Source of the DNA: Cellulophaga sp. 20_2_10
Lineage (GTDB): Bacteria; Bacteroidota; Bacteroidia; Flavobacteriales; Flavobacteriaceae
Reading direction: 5' to 3'
DNA length: 64,000 nt
Assembly (NCBI RefSeq): GCF_023476645.1
Contig: NZ_JAMCOJ010000011.1
Coordinates: 40,691-104,690 of the forward strand
The position numbers were made by a program, and so were the translations under genes. The notes beneath the pieces were generated by a model that did no database searches, was not told the DNA's origin, and saw only the letters and a list, made by a program, of their open reading frames with translations. Below are positions 25,560 to 35,579 of this stretch, piece by piece. The stretch's first letter is position 1; each line of letters starts with the position of its first letter.

Positions 25560-27059
25560 ATGTCTTTAAAATCTTTTGCAGCAAAAATCTTTGCTAAAAA
25601 AATAGTGACTAAAAATGCCAAGTGGATTTCTAACCCAATTGAAACCCAAGAAAGAGTATTTAAGGAATTAATAGAAAAGGCAGCAAACACAAAATTTGGT
25701 AAAGACCATAATTTTGATTCAATTAAGACTCATAAAGATTTTGTAGCTCATGTACCCGTAAGAGATTATGAGGCATTAAAAAATTATGTGGACGAGGTTG
25801 TAGAAGGTAAAGTGGATGTGCTTTGGCCAGGAAAGCCTGCTTATTTTGCTAAAACTTCTGGCACTACATCTGGAGCTAAATATATTCCTATCACTAAAGA
25901 ATCTATTAAATACCAGATTGAAGCATCTAGAGATGCAATTTTAAATTACATTCACGAAACAGGACAGGCAGATTTTGTAGATGCTAGAATGATATTTTTG
26001 CAAGGAAGTCCTGTTCTACAAGAGAAAAACGGAATAAAATTAGGTCGCCTTTCAGGAATATCTGCACATTATGTTCCAAAATATTTGCAGAGAAATAGAT
26101 TACCAAGTTGGGAAACCAACTGTATTGAAGATTGGGAAACCAAAGTAAATAAAATAGTAGAAGAGACAAAGGCAGAGGATATGAGCGTTATTGCTGGTAT
26201 ACCATCTTGGGTACAAATGTATTTTGAAAAACTAGAATCTACCACCGGGAAAAAAGTCGGGGATCTATTTCAGAATTTTCAGTTGTTTATTTACGGAGGA
26301 GTTAATTATGAACCTTACCGTGCAAAATTTGAGAATCTAATAGGTCGTAAAGTAGATAGTATAGAGCTTTTTCCGGCTAGTGAAGGTTTCTTTGCGTATC
26401 AGAATTCTCAACAAGAAAAGGGAATGTTATTGCTCTTGAATTCTGGAATTTTTTATGAGTTTATAAAAGCAGGTGAGTTTTATGAAGATAATGCAGAACG
26501 CATCACGCTAAAAGACGTAGAATTAGGTGTAAATTATGTAATGATAATTTCTACTAACGCTGGTTTATGGGGTTATAATTTAGGAGATACCATTCAGTTT
26601 ATTTCTAGAGATCCTTATAAAGTAATTGTTTCAGGGAGAATTAAGCACTTTATATCTGCTTTTGGAGAACACGTAATTGCAAAGGAAGTAGAGGAAGCAA
26701 TGCAAACTGCAATAGAAAAAACGGGTGCTAGAATAAACGAATTTACAGTTGCTCCGCAAACAACACCAAAGGAGAAAGAGCTACCGTATCACGAGTGGTT
26801 TATAGAGTTTGAGAAGGAACCAACTAGTATGGCGCAGTTTATTTCTATTTTAGATGAAAAGTTACAAGAACAGAATAGTTATTATTTTGACTTAATTGAT
26901 GGAAAGGTGTTACAAACCTTAAAAATCACGAAAGTGGATAAAGACGGTTTTAAAAATTATATGATAGGTATTGGCAAATTTGGAGGCCAAAATAAAGTAC
27001 AACGTTTGTCTGATGACAGAAAACTGGCAGACGGGTTGAAAGAATTTACGTTAAACTAA
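25560..27059 (+). CDS. GH3 family acyl-adenylating enzyme-like protein
   Basis: 499 residues, similar in length and pattern to bacterial members of the GH3 (plant auxin-conjugating) superfamily. The ATP-binding signature is FAKTSGTTSGAKYIPIT near residue 100. Further family segments are IYGGVNYEPYR, ELFPASEGFFAYQ and GYNLGDTIQFISRDPYKVIVSGR. These enzymes adenylate a carboxylic acid and pass it to an amine or other acceptor. The bacterial substrate is unknown. It lies between the M23 peptidase and the DUF6909-like gene, a neighbourhood I recall from other Flavobacteriaceae. Confidence 0.9.
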   Translation: MSLKSFAAKIFAKKIVTKNAKWISNPIETQERVFKELIEKAANTKFGKDHNFDSIKTHKDFVAHVPVRDYEALKNYVDEVVEGKVDVLWPGKPAYFAKTSGTTSGAKYIPITKESIKYQIEASRDAILNYIHETGQADFVDARMIFLQGSPVLQEKNGIKLGRLSGISAHYVPKYLQRNRLPSWETNCIEDWETKVNKIVEETKAEDMSVIAGIPSWVQMYFEKLESTTGKKVGDLFQNFQLFIYGGVNYEPYRAKFENLIGRKVDSIELFPASEGFFAYQNSQQEKGMLLLLNSGIFYEFIKAGEFYEDNAERITLKDVELGVNYVMIISTNAGLWGYNLGDTIQFISRDPYKVIVSGRIKHFISAFGEHVIAKEVEEAMQTAIEKTGARINEFTVAPQTTPKEKELPYHEWFIEFEKEPTSMAQFISILDEKLQEQNSYYFDLIDGKVLQTLKITKVDKDGFKNYMIGIGKFGGQNKVQRLSDDRKLADGLKEFTLN

Positions 27060-27093
27060 AAAGTCTACCTTAACAAATTAGTGTTAATTTATG

Positions 27094-27101
27094 TAGATTT
27101 G
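27094..27101 (+). promoter_or_regulatory. -7 promoter element TAGATTTG
   Basis: Exact TAnnTTTG match, ending 15 bases before the ATG at 27117. No TTG lies at the ideal upstream distance. Confidence 0.5.
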
Positions 27102-27116
27102 CAATGAATACTATAT

Positions 27117-28802
27117 ATGAATAAGATAATAAATACAACCAGAGCACAAGAGTCTACAAATGCCATTGAGCGTTTGTATATTACAATGAGACACTTGTTT
27201 AATAGAGGTTTTTATAAGCCTATGGGTGTTTCAGGAGAAACACTACGAAATGCATTATTGCAATTAAGACCAGAGATTTACGGATCTATAGGAGAAGAAA
27301 AATCAGAATTAAGTGGTTTAACCTATGTTTTAGAACGTCTTCCAGAAGGTATAGAACAGTGTAGGTATATAAACTTAACATCGGATGAAGGTTATGGTGA
27401 TTCTCATTTTAAAGCTATAATTCCAGCAAAAAGAAGAAGAGATTGTTACCGCATAGACGAGGATCAAATGAATATTGTAATTACCAGAGGTAGATCTGAT
27501 ATTTATGATATTCTAACACACCTTACATTTCTGTTTATTGAATCTGAGAAAATATGTAAGCGTGTTTTAATAGAGGATACTAAAAAAACAATTAGAGACT
27601 GGAGTAAATTAGAAGCTGCTTTAGAAACAGAAGAATTAACTCAGGCTGAACTAGAAGTAGCATTAAGTTACACTGCAAATATCTTAGGTAGATCTTTTGT
27701 TGAGGTAAAAGCAATGCATCAGGTTTTTGCAACTAAAGAGAATCCAGAAAAGTTTTTACGTACCATTTATTGGATGGGTAAATTAGCAATTGAAGAAGAA
27801 ACTCTTGGAGACAAAAGAATAATTACGTTTAGTCCAGTTTTACGGGAACGTTTAGGGCACCATATACATGGAGACCGTTGGGCGTTAACTATAAAAGAGA
27901 CACTAGAAGAAAACGGAATATTACACAGGCCAATTCATATCATTAGTGCAAATATGCATAGTGTAATGAATTCATTATTTGCTAAAAAAGCATTGGCTAA
28001 AGAATATCCAAATTCTAAAGATAGCTTAGAGATTTACGAGGATTTAAGTAAAGAGAAGAATAATAAGTTAAGAGCTAAGGTAACTGCTTATGCCAAGAAA
28101 AATGGTATGATCTCTTTAAAGGATACTTCAGGAACAAACATAGATGTTCAAATTTTTGATACAGCTAAGTTTGGAGATAGCGCTTGCTGTTTTGACCTTC
28201 CAAAAGGGACATCGGAAGATGATAAACCAGTTATTTTTGTAATGGATTATGCTTTTGGCGAACAGGCTTACGAGACTATTGATGAACTACTAAAACCATA
28301 TGAAAAAGCAGACGAAAAAGAATTTCTAAATATTGAGTCGGTCTCTATTATGGGGAAAGCAGGAATATTAGAAGGAGGTAAAGGTGACATTATGATTGCT
28401 ACTGCTCATATTTTTGAAGGTACAGCAGATAACTATCCATTTAAAAACGAATTATCGGCATCTGATTTTGAAGGTCACGGTCTTAAGGTTTTAGAAGGTA
28501 CGATGGTAACTGTATTGGGAACTTCTTTGCAGAATAAAAATATCCTGCAATTTTTTAAAGACTCTACTTGGGGTGTTATTGGTCTAGAGATGGAAGGTGT
28601 ACATTACCAAAAAGCAATACAAGCAGCCTCTAGAATAAGAAAAAGTATTAAGGAAGATGTAAAGGTTAGGTATGCATATTACGCATCAGATAATCCATTA
28701 GAAACAGGAGGTACATTAGCATCTGGAGGTTTAGGAACAACAGGGGTAAAACCAACATATTTAATTACAGACAAAATATTAAAACAATTATTTAATTCAT
28801 AA
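27117..28802 (+). CDS. DUF6909-like protein with a nucleoside-phosphorylase-like C-terminus
   Basis: 561 residues, soluble, no signal. The N-terminal third (TTRAQESTNAIERLYITMRH onward) matches my memory of DUF6909, a Bacteroidota family without known role. The last 170 residues contain SIMGKAGILEGGKGDIMIAT and then GLEMEG at 489-494. The latter strongly recalls the EMEG substrate-binding motif of the purine nucleoside phosphorylase superfamily (MTA/SAH nucleosidase, AMP nucleosidase). AMP nucleosidase-like action on a nucleotide is therefore possible but inferred. Own -7 element upstream; the Wzz-like gene follows after two bases. Confidence 0.75.
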   Translation: MNKIINTTRAQESTNAIERLYITMRHLFNRGFYKPMGVSGETLRNALLQLRPEIYGSIGEEKSELSGLTYVLERLPEGIEQCRYINLTSDEGYGDSHFKAIIPAKRRRDCYRIDEDQMNIVITRGRSDIYDILTHLTFLFIESEKICKRVLIEDTKKTIRDWSKLEAALETEELTQAELEVALSYTANILGRSFVEVKAMHQVFATKENPEKFLRTIYWMGKLAIEEETLGDKRIITFSPVLRERLGHHIHGDRWALTIKETLEENGILHRPIHIISANMHSVMNSLFAKKALAKEYPNSKDSLEIYEDLSKEKNNKLRAKVTAYAKKNGMISLKDTSGTNIDVQIFDTAKFGDSACCFDLPKGTSEDDKPVIFVMDYAFGEQAYETIDELLKPYEKADEKEFLNIESVSIMGKAGILEGGKGDIMIATAHIFEGTADNYPFKNELSASDFEGHGLKVLEGTMVTVLGTSLQNKNILQFFKDSTWGVIGLEMEGVHYQKAIQAASRIRKSIKEDVKVRYAYYASDNPLETGGTLASGGLGTTGVKPTYLITDKILKQLFNS

Positions 28803-28804
28803 TA

Positions 28805-29857
28805 ATGAGTAACAATCAGCAGCCACAACCAGCTTCAGAAGAAATAGATTTAGGACAGCTATTTCAGTTAATAGGGAGTGCTTTTAAAAAACTATTTGCT
28901 TTTATAGGGGGTATTTTTAGCGGTATTTTTCATTTTATAATGTTGTTTTTAATCTTTATTCAAAAGCATTTTATAAAGTTTGTTATAGCAGGAGTGGTAG
29001 GTGTTGGTTTAGGTGTCTATTTAGATTTAGGGAAAAAAGATGTTTTTGTTTCTAGTATGGTGGTAGAGCCGAACTTTAATAGTGTACAACAGCTATATAA
29101 TAATATTAGTTTTTACAATGAACTCGCAAAAGCTCAGGATTCAATAAGTTTGGCAAGTGCTTTAAAGATAACAGCTATAGAAGCGGCTAGTATTAAGAAG
29201 TTTGAAATAGAATCGTATTCAGATGAAAACCAGAAGGTACTATTGTTTGATAAGTTCGTTAGAGAGTTAGATTCGACCACGGTAAAGAACTTAGATTTTG
29301 AGGCTTATTTAAAAAACTTTAATACGTTTGATGCGCGCTTTCATAAAATAAATCTTGTAAGTACAAATAGTGAAGTTGCGAAAAAAGCTCAACCTGCAAT
29401 AGTACAATCAATAGCTAGTAATACTTATTTTAAAGAACAAAAGGCAACTAATGATAAGAATATTGTCTTTCAGGAAGAAATTTACAATCAGCAGTTAAAT
29501 GAAATTGTGTCGCTTCAAGAATTGTATAAAGATGTAATGATTAAAGAGGCTTCAAAAGAAATTGGAGGCACTAACATTAGCTTAGCAGATAACGATGGTG
29601 GAAAAAACAAAGAAATTGAACTTTTAAAAGAAAGGGACGATTTAAAAGAGAAATTTGTAGCGTTAAATTTAGAAAAGGCGAATAAGGCAACTATTCTTAA
29701 TGTAATTTCTGATTTTCCTTCAAGGGGAGTTAAATTTGGAGGGATTACCAATCAGTACAAATTCTTATTGCCTATATTATTAGTGTCTTTAGTTTTAATA
29801 TTATTATTGTTGTTAGAGTTAAATAAGGCGTTAAAGAATTATACTGGTAAACGATAG
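28805..29857 (+). CDS. Wzz-like polysaccharide chain-length/co-polymerase candidate
   Basis: 350 residues. A cytoplasmic N-terminus of about 45 residues is followed by a first membrane region (about 45-75), a periplasmic segment of about 235 residues with coiled-coil character (about 190-290) and a second membrane helix (residues about 318-338). This two-helix plan with a long helical periplasmic part is that of Wzz/PCP proteins, though no canonical Wzz motif is clear. It starts 2 bases after the DUF6909-like gene and precedes rfbC, so it stands where wzzE stands in the ECA operon. Confidence 0.6.
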   Translation: MSNNQQPQPASEEIDLGQLFQLIGSAFKKLFAFIGGIFSGIFHFIMLFLIFIQKHFIKFVIAGVVGVGLGVYLDLGKKDVFVSSMVVEPNFNSVQQLYNNISFYNELAKAQDSISLASALKITAIEAASIKKFEIESYSDENQKVLLFDKFVRELDSTTVKNLDFEAYLKNFNTFDARFHKINLVSTNSEVAKKAQPAIVQSIASNTYFKEQKATNDKNIVFQEEIYNQQLNEIVSLQELYKDVMIKEASKEIGGTNISLADNDGGKNKEIELLKERDDLKEKFVALNLEKANKATILNVISDFPSRGVKFGGITNQYKFLLPILLVSLVLILLLLLELNKALKNYTGKR

Positions 29858-29907
29858 GGTGCTATTTTAAAATTATTCTTCTTAAAAGGAATACTGAATA
29901 AGTAATA

Positions 29908-30453
29908 ATGAAGATTATAAAAACGGAGTTAGAGGGTTGCTTGATTATAGAACCAACAGTGTTTAAAGATAGTAGAGGATACTTTTTTGAGAGCCACAAT
30001 ACTGATCATTTTAATAAAGCTTTAGGTCAAAATGTTAGTTTTGTTCAGGATAACCAATCATTTTCTACGAGAGGGGTTGTAAGGGCATTACATTATCAAA
30101 AAGGGGGTAGTGCACAGGCAAAGTTAATTCATGTATTAAACGGTGTTATTTTGGATGTGGCAGTAGATTTAAGACCTAACTCCAAAACTTACGGAGAATA
30201 TTTCTCAATTGAGTTGTCATCAGAAAATAAAAAACAATTATTTGTGCCAAGAGGGTTTGCGCACGGATTTTCTGTTTTAAGTGATACTGCTGAGGTTTTA
30301 TATAAGTGTGATAACTATTACAACAAAGAATCTGAAGGAGGAATAATTTATAACGATTCAACTTTAAATATTGATTGGAAGCTTAAATCAGAAGAAATCA
30401 AAGTTTCACAAAAAGATCTAGTTTTACCAACTTTTAAATCGGCCTTACTATGA
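29908..30453 (+). CDS. rfbC: dTDP-4-dehydrorhamnose 3,5-epimerase
   Basis: 181 residues, full length. Third enzyme of dTDP-L-rhamnose synthesis. Signatures: GYFFESHNTDHFNKALG, FVQDNQSFSTRGVVRALHYQ with the catalytic His, the segment DLRPNSKTYGEYFSIEL, and FVPRGFAHGFSVLSD. Soluble cupin fold. The stop overlaps the next gene's start (ATGA at 30450-30453), so translation is coupled to rfbD. Confidence 0.95.
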   Translation: MKIIKTELEGCLIIEPTVFKDSRGYFFESHNTDHFNKALGQNVSFVQDNQSFSTRGVVRALHYQKGGSAQAKLIHVLNGVILDVAVDLRPNSKTYGEYFSIELSSENKKQLFVPRGFAHGFSVLSDTAEVLYKCDNYYNKESEGGIIYNDSTLNIDWKLKSEEIKVSQKDLVLPTFKSALL

Positions 30454-31229
30454 TAAAAATAGTAGTCACTGGTGCAAACGGACAATTAGGACGGTGCTTT
30501 CAAAAAGTAAAAGATACTATTAGTGATATAGAGTTTATATTTTGTGACTCTAAGGATTTGGACATAACCGATAAAGAAAGAGTACAACTTTTTTTCGAAA
30601 AGAATGAATTCGACTACTGTATAAACTGTGCTGCATATACCAATGTAGAGCAAGCAGAGAAAACTCCTGAAAGGGCCTACTTTATTAATGGCGAGGGAGT
30701 TAAAAATATTGCAAAAGAGTGTAAAAAGCATAACGTTATACTGTTTCATATATCAACAGATTATGTTTTTGATGGAGAAAAAGGTTCTCCTTATTTAATA
30801 TCAGATATAACGAACCCTATTAATGAGTATGGAAAGTCCAAGTTAATGGGAGAAAACTATATTGTTGAAATACTAGAAAAATATTTTATAGTAAGAACAT
30901 CTTGGTTGTATTCAGAATTTGGACATAATTTTTATAAGACCATTCTTAATAAAGCTAAAAAGGGAGAAGATTTAACTGTTATAGATACGGAAACAGGTTG
31001 CCCTACAAATGCAAATAATCTAGCAAAATATATTTTAGAATTAGTTAGTTCTAATAATAAAGGTTTTGGGGTGAAGCATTTTACGGATAATAAGCCAATG
31101 ACATGGCATAGTTTTGCCGAGGAAATTTTAAAAAATAATCAGTTAGATAGGACTACAAAGCTTGTAAGGGCTAATAATTATCGTAGTTTTGCTAAAAGAC
31201 CTAAGAATAGTACACTTTTGTGTGATTAG
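30450..31229 (+). CDS. rfbD: dTDP-4-dehydrorhamnose reductase, C-terminally short
   Basis: 259 residues; the family is usually about 280-300. The NAD(P)-binding motif TGANGQLG is at residues 6-13, the catalytic YxxxK is in NEYGKSKLMGE, and STDYVFDG and VRTSWLYS are present. The sequence ends RPKNSTLLCD. In the family the equivalent RPxNSxL motif is followed by about 30 residues of C-terminal helix, which are missing here. No continuation was found in the other frames downstream. Activity may survive because the active site is upstream. Translationally coupled to rfbC. Confidence 0.88.
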   Translation: MIKIVVTGANGQLGRCFQKVKDTISDIEFIFCDSKDLDITDKERVQLFFEKNEFDYCINCAAYTNVEQAEKTPERAYFINGEGVKNIAKECKKHNVILFHISTDYVFDGEKGSPYLISDITNPINEYGKSKLMGENYIVEILEKYFIVRTSWLYSEFGHNFYKTILNKAKKGEDLTVIDTETGCPTNANNLAKYILELVSSNNKGFGVKHFTDNKPMTWHSFAEEILKNNQLDRTTKLVRANNYRSFAKRPKNSTLLCD

Positions 31230-31254
31230 TTTAGGTTGAAATAAAAAGTGTCAA

Positions 31255-32655
31255 GTGATAAAGAAGATTTGTTGTATTGGAGCAGGATATGTTGGGGGGC
31301 CAACAATGGCTATTATTGCCCAAAAGTGTCCAGAGATTGAAATTACAGTTGTTGACTTAAATCAGAAACGAATAGATCAATGGAATGATCCTGATGTATC
31401 TAATATTCCGATATATGAGCCCGGTTTATCTGATGTGGTTGCAGAGGCAAGAGGAAGAAACTTGTTTTTTGATACTAATATAGATAAAGCTATAGATGAG
31501 GCAGATATGATTTTCATCTCTGTAAATACGCCAACCAAAACCTACGGTAAAGGTAAAGGTATGGCGGCAGATTTAAAATATATTGAGTTGTGCGCAAGGC
31601 AAATAGCACGAGTTGCAACGTCTGATAAAATTGTAGTGGAAAAATCTACCTTGCCTGTTAGAACAGCTCAAGCTCTTAAAAATATATTAGATCATACAGG
31701 AAACGATGTTAATTTTGAGATATTATCTAACCCAGAATTTTTAGCAGAAGGCACTGCTGTATCAGATTTAACTAATCCAGATAGAGTTCTAATAGGGGGT
31801 CAGCAAGAAACAGAAAAAGGGAAACAAGCAGTTCAGGCTTTGGTAGATATTTATGCTAACTGGGTTCCTAAAGATAAAATTTTAACCACGAATTTATGGT
31901 CATCAGAATTATCTAAACTAACTGCAAATGCTTTTTTGGCACAACGAGTGTCATCTATTAATGCGATGAGTGAGTTGTGTGAAATTACGGGTGCCAATGT
32001 AGATGAGGTCGCAAAGGCGATAGGAATGGATAGTCGTATTGGTCCAAAGTTTTTAAAATCATCCGTTGGTTTTGGAGGTTCTTGTTTTCAAAAAGATATT
32101 CTAAACTTGGTATATATTGCTAAATCGTATGGTCTAGCCCAAGTCGCGGATTATTGGGAGCAAGTAATTTTAATGAACGATCACCAAAAGAGAAGATTTG
32201 CGCATAATATTGTTAAAACATTATACAATACCGTATCTGATAAGAAAATAGCATTTTTAGGCTGGGCATTTAAAAAAGACACCAACGATACTAGAGAATC
32301 TCCTGCAATATATGTAGCAGAAGAGTTGTTGTTAGAACAGGCTAAAATATCGGTTTGGGATCCCAAGGTTAAAGACGTGCAAATTTTTACAGATATTAAT
32401 GCAATAGGTTCAATAGAGTCTAATGACATAGAGAATAGATTAGCTGTTGCTAAAGATCCTTATGAAGCTTGCAAAGAATCGCATGCTATAGCTATTTTAA
32501 CAGAGTGGGAGGAATTTAATGCCTATGATTGGCAGCGTATTTATGATAATATGCACAAGCCAGCCTTTGTTTTTGACGGTAGAGGCGTGTTAAATAAAAA
32601 TAAACTTCAAGAAATAGGTTTTGTGTATTACAGAATTGGTGAGGGAGGCGTTTAA
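31255..32655 (+). CDS. ugd: UDP-glucose 6-dehydrogenase (long type)
   Basis: 466 residues, starting with GTG at 31255 ([15 protein letters not shown]), length and motifs of the animal/plant-like UGDH class and not the 420-residue WecC class. NAD motif [16 protein letters not shown], catalytic Cys in [10 protein letters not shown], and the C-terminal segment [15 protein letters not shown]. It converts UDP-glucose to UDP-glucuronate. With the UDP-glucuronate decarboxylase at 50837 it would supply UDP-xylose. It sits 25 bases after rfbD. Confidence 0.94.
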   Translation: MIKKICCIGAGYVGGPTMAIIAQKCPEIEITVVDLNQKRIDQWNDPDVSNIPIYEPGLSDVVAEARGRNLFFDTNIDKAIDEADMIFISVNTPTKTYGKGKGMAADLKYIELCARQIARVATSDKIVVEKSTLPVRTAQALKNILDHTGNDVNFEILSNPEFLAEGTAVSDLTNPDRVLIGGQQETEKGKQAVQALVDIYANWVPKDKILTTNLWSSELSKLTANAFLAQRVSSINAMSELCEITGANVDEVAKAIGMDSRIGPKFLKSSVGFGGSCFQKDILNLVYIAKSYGLAQVADYWEQVILMNDHQKRRFAHNIVKTLYNTVSDKKIAFLGWAFKKDTNDTRESPAIYVAEELLLEQAKISVWDPKVKDVQIFTDINAIGSIESNDIENRLAVAKDPYEACKESHAIAILTEWEEFNAYDWQRIYDNMHKPAFVFDGRGVLNKNKLQEIGFVYYRIGEGGV

Positions 32656-32697
32656 TTAAATCCTTTCTAGAAAATTTAAAGATATAAATTACAATTA

Positions 32698-33822
32698 ATG
32701 AAAAAGAACCTAATCATATTTGGTACTAGACCAGAAGCTATAAAAATGGCTCCATTGGTAAAAGAATTTTTAAAGCATTCTGATACCTTTGAAACCAAAG
32801 TTTGTATCACGGCACAACATAGGGAGATGTTAGATCAGGTGTTATCCTTTTTTGAGATTACTCCAGATTACGATTTAGATTTAATGAAACCTAATCAGAA
32901 TTTATATTCTTTAACAGCAGATATTATTACTGGTTTAAAGCCAATCTTAGAGGATTTTAAGCCAGATTTTGTTTATGTTCATGGAGATACTACTACAACA
33001 ATGGCATCAAGCATAGCTGCTTTTTATTCTGGAGCAAAAGTTTGCCACGTAGAAGCAGGTTTAAGAACATTTAATAAAAGATCTCCATTTCCGGAGGAAG
33101 TAAATAGAAGTATTGCTGGCTCAGTTGCTGATTATCATTTTTCTCCAACTACAACGTCACAGCAAAATTTATTAAATGAAAATGTGAGGCAAGAGAATAT
33201 TATAGTAACAGGTAATACTGTTATAGATGCGCTTCAGTTTAGCTCTAATAAAGTGACATCAGATATGTATTCAGATGATGAAGTTGAGAGGCTGAAAACA
33301 ATTGTGGATACATCTAAGAAATTAATATTGGTTACTGGGCATAGAAGAGAAAATCACGGACAAGGTTTTATTAATATTTGTAGTGCATTAAAAGAGTTAT
33401 CCTTAGGTAATGAGGATGTACAAATTATTTATCCAGTGCATTTAAACCCTAATGTACAAAAGCCTGTTTATGAGCTTTTAGATAATGTGAGTAATATAAA
33501 ATTAATTGCACCTTTATCGTACCCTGCTTTCGTATGGTTAATGAGTCAATCTTATTTAATTATTACTGATAGTGGAGGGGTACAAGAAGAGGCTCCAAGT
33601 TTAGGTAAGCCAGTTCTCGTTATGAGGGATACTACAGAAAGACCAGAAGCTGTAGAAGCAGGCACTGTGTTTTTAGTAGGAACAGATAAAGGTAAAATAG
33701 TTTTAGAAGCGAATAAATTGCTTCATGACAAAGAAGCATATTCTGTTATGAGTAAATTACACAACCCCTATGGTGACGGGACTTCTTGTCAAAAAATAGT
33801 CGAATTTATTTCAAAATTATAA
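32698..33822 (+). CDS. wecB: UDP-N-acetylglucosamine 2-epimerase (non-hydrolysing)
   Basis: 374 residues, full length. Converts UDP-GlcNAc to UDP-ManNAc. Signatures: [44 protein letters not shown] and [20 protein letters not shown]. Cytoplasmic. Directly followed (2 bases) by wecC; the pair makes UDP-ManNAcA, the uronic-acid donor of enterobacterial common antigen. Confidence 0.96.
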   Translation: MKKNLIIFGTRPEAIKMAPLVKEFLKHSDTFETKVCITAQHREMLDQVLSFFEITPDYDLDLMKPNQNLYSLTADIITGLKPILEDFKPDFVYVHGDTTTTMASSIAAFYSGAKVCHVEAGLRTFNKRSPFPEEVNRSIAGSVADYHFSPTTTSQQNLLNENVRQENIIVTGNTVIDALQFSSNKVTSDMYSDDEVERLKTIVDTSKKLILVTGHRRENHGQGFINICSALKELSLGNEDVQIIYPVHLNPNVQKPVYELLDNVSNIKLIAPLSYPAFVWLMSQSYLIITDSGGVQEEAPSLGKPVLVMRDTTERPEAVEAGTVFLVGTDKGKIVLEANKLLHDKEAYSVMSKLHNPYGDGTSCQKIVEFISKL

Positions 33823-33824
33823 TT

Positions 33825-35039
33825 ATGAGTAAAAGTCCAAGTGTTGTAATGATTGGTTTAGGTTATATAGGCTTGCCAACAGCAGCTTTAATAGCGCAAA
33901 ATAAAACTTACGTTCACGGAGTAGATATTAATCCAGATGTAGTAGAAACTATCAATCAAGGGAAAATACATATTGTAGAACCAGAATTAGATATTGCGGT
34001 TGCTAATGCAGTAAAAGAAGGCTATTTAAAAGCTGCTACAACGCCCGTAGAGGCTAATACCTATTTAATAGTTGTTCCTACCCCATTTAAAGCTAAAAAT
34101 GAACCAGACATTTCTTTCGTAGAGTCTGCAACACGAGCTATACTACCATTGTTAAAAGAAGACGATTTATATATAATAGAGTCCACTTCGCCTATTGGTA
34201 CTACAGAGAAGATGATGAAAATCATTTATACTGAAAGACCAGAATTAAAAGGAAAGTTGAATATAGCTTATTGTCCAGAGCGTGTACTACCAGGAAACGT
34301 AATGTACGAACTGGTACATAATGATCGTGTTATTGGGGGTGTTGATGAAAAATCAACTGAAAAAGCTATTGCGTTTTACAAGCAATTTATAAAAGGTGAC
34401 TTGCATAAAACGAATGCACGTACAGCTGAAATGTGTAAACTAGTAGAAAACTCTTCTAGGGACGTACAAATAGCATTTGCTAATGAATTATCACTTATAT
34501 GCGATAAGGCAGATATTAATGTGTGGGAACTTATAGAATTAGCTAATAAACACCCCAGAGTTAATATATTACAACCTGGTTGCGGAGTTGGAGGTCATTG
34601 TATAGCTGTAGACCCTTATTTTATAGTTTCAGATTATCCATTGGAATCTAAAATAATAGGCACGGCTAGAGAAATAAATAACTATAAATCGTTTTGGTGT
34701 GCAGAAAAAGTACAAACAGCCAAATTAGAATTTCAGATAAAACACGGCCGCAAGCCAAGTATTGCTCTAATGGGATTAGCATTTAAGCCTAATATTGATG
34801 ATTTAAGAGAGTCACCAGCTAAATACATTGCACAAAAGGTATTACAGGGTGCTAATGATGAGGAATATTATATTGTAGAGCCTAATATTACAGAGCACAA
34901 GGTATTTAAGCTAACAGATTATAAAGAAGCTGCAAGCAAAGCAGATATTATTGTGTTTTTAGTTTCTCATGATGAGTTTAAATCGTTAAATATCGCTACA
35001 GATAAAGTTGTATTAGACTTTTGTGGGGTAAAAAAATAA
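33825..35039 (+). CDS. wecC: UDP-N-acetyl-D-mannosamine dehydrogenase
   Basis: 404 residues from ATG 33825; an upstream in-frame ATG at 33786 would overlap wecB and adds no family sequence. NAD motif GLGYIGLPTA, IIESTSPIGTTEKM, AYCPERVLPG, catalytic Cys in GCGVGGHCIAVDPYF and GLAFKPNIDDLRESPA. The combination AYCPERVLPG with GVGGHCIAVDPYF fits WecC rather than UDP-glucose dehydrogenase. Oxidises UDP-ManNAc to UDP-ManNAcA with NAD. Confidence 0.95.
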   Translation: MSKSPSVVMIGLGYIGLPTAALIAQNKTYVHGVDINPDVVETINQGKIHIVEPELDIAVANAVKEGYLKAATTPVEANTYLIVVPTPFKAKNEPDISFVESATRAILPLLKEDDLYIIESTSPIGTTEKMMKIIYTERPELKGKLNIAYCPERVLPGNVMYELVHNDRVIGGVDEKSTEKAIAFYKQFIKGDLHKTNARTAEMCKLVENSSRDVQIAFANELSLICDKADINVWELIELANKHPRVNILQPGCGVGGHCIAVDPYFIVSDYPLESKIIGTAREINNYKSFWCAEKVQTAKLEFQIKHGRKPSIALMGLAFKPNIDDLRESPAKYIAQKVLQGANDEEYYIVEPNITEHKVFKLTDYKEAASKADIIVFLVSHDEFKSLNIATDKVVLDFCGVKK

Positions 35040-35041
35040 TT

Positions 35042-35566
35042 ATGAATAACAATTTTTATTTTTGTCTGATACTTTTAATAATTTTTTCATGCGAAAATAA
35101 ACCAAAAGAAGAAGTTTTTTTTAAAAAAGATTTAAATTATCACTTGAGTACAAACTTAAAAGAGTTAGATAATAGTGTTGGAATTGAAGAAAAATTAACG
35201 GATGATGTTTATTTAAGAGGATTTGCTTTTTATGAGAAAGGAAAAGATAGCTATGATTTGATATTAGAGTTCCAGGATGATATTACCAGTGAAATAGTAT
35301 CAAAATACACTTTTGCTGTTGAAGGTTTTGTTAGTGAAGACTATTTAGAGAACCTTTCAGACTATGCTACGTCTAGAAATAGAAAGTATGAAATTTGGAT
35401 TGGAACTTATAAATTAAGGAAAACTAATAATTATTGTTATCTTGTTATAGGCATAAAAACAAAAATTAAAAAATTTAACCTTATTAAGTTTTACTTATAT
35501 GACCAAGCTGGTTACAAAGGAGATATTGGTAAACGAGTTTTATTTTATAATTATAATATATATTAA
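35042..35566 (+). CDS. putative lipoprotein inside the polysaccharide operon
   Basis: 174 residues from ATG 35042. The signal peptide carries a lipobox-like IIFSCENK with Cys at about residue 17. The mature part is basic and aromatic with beta-like segments and has no family I recognise. It sits 2 bases after wecC and 13 bases before rmlB, so it is part of the operon. No equivalent exists in the ECA operon of enterobacteria. A role in assembly or retention of the polymer at the envelope is possible but only inferred. Confidence 0.6.
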   Translation: MNNNFYFCLILLIIFSCENKPKEEVFFKKDLNYHLSTNLKELDNSVGIEEKLTDDVYLRGFAFYEKGKDSYDLILEFQDDITSEIVSKYTFAVEGFVSEDYLENLSDYATSRNRKYEIWIGTYKLRKTNNYCYLVIGIKTKIKKFNLIKFYLYDQAGYKGDIGKRVLFYNYNIY

Positions 35567-35579
35567 GCGAAAAATTTAA

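Noticed and set aside
31230-31260. Frameshift as the cause of the short RmlD
   Set aside because: No other frame after 31200 codes for a sequence like the missing tail, so true truncation is the simpler reading.
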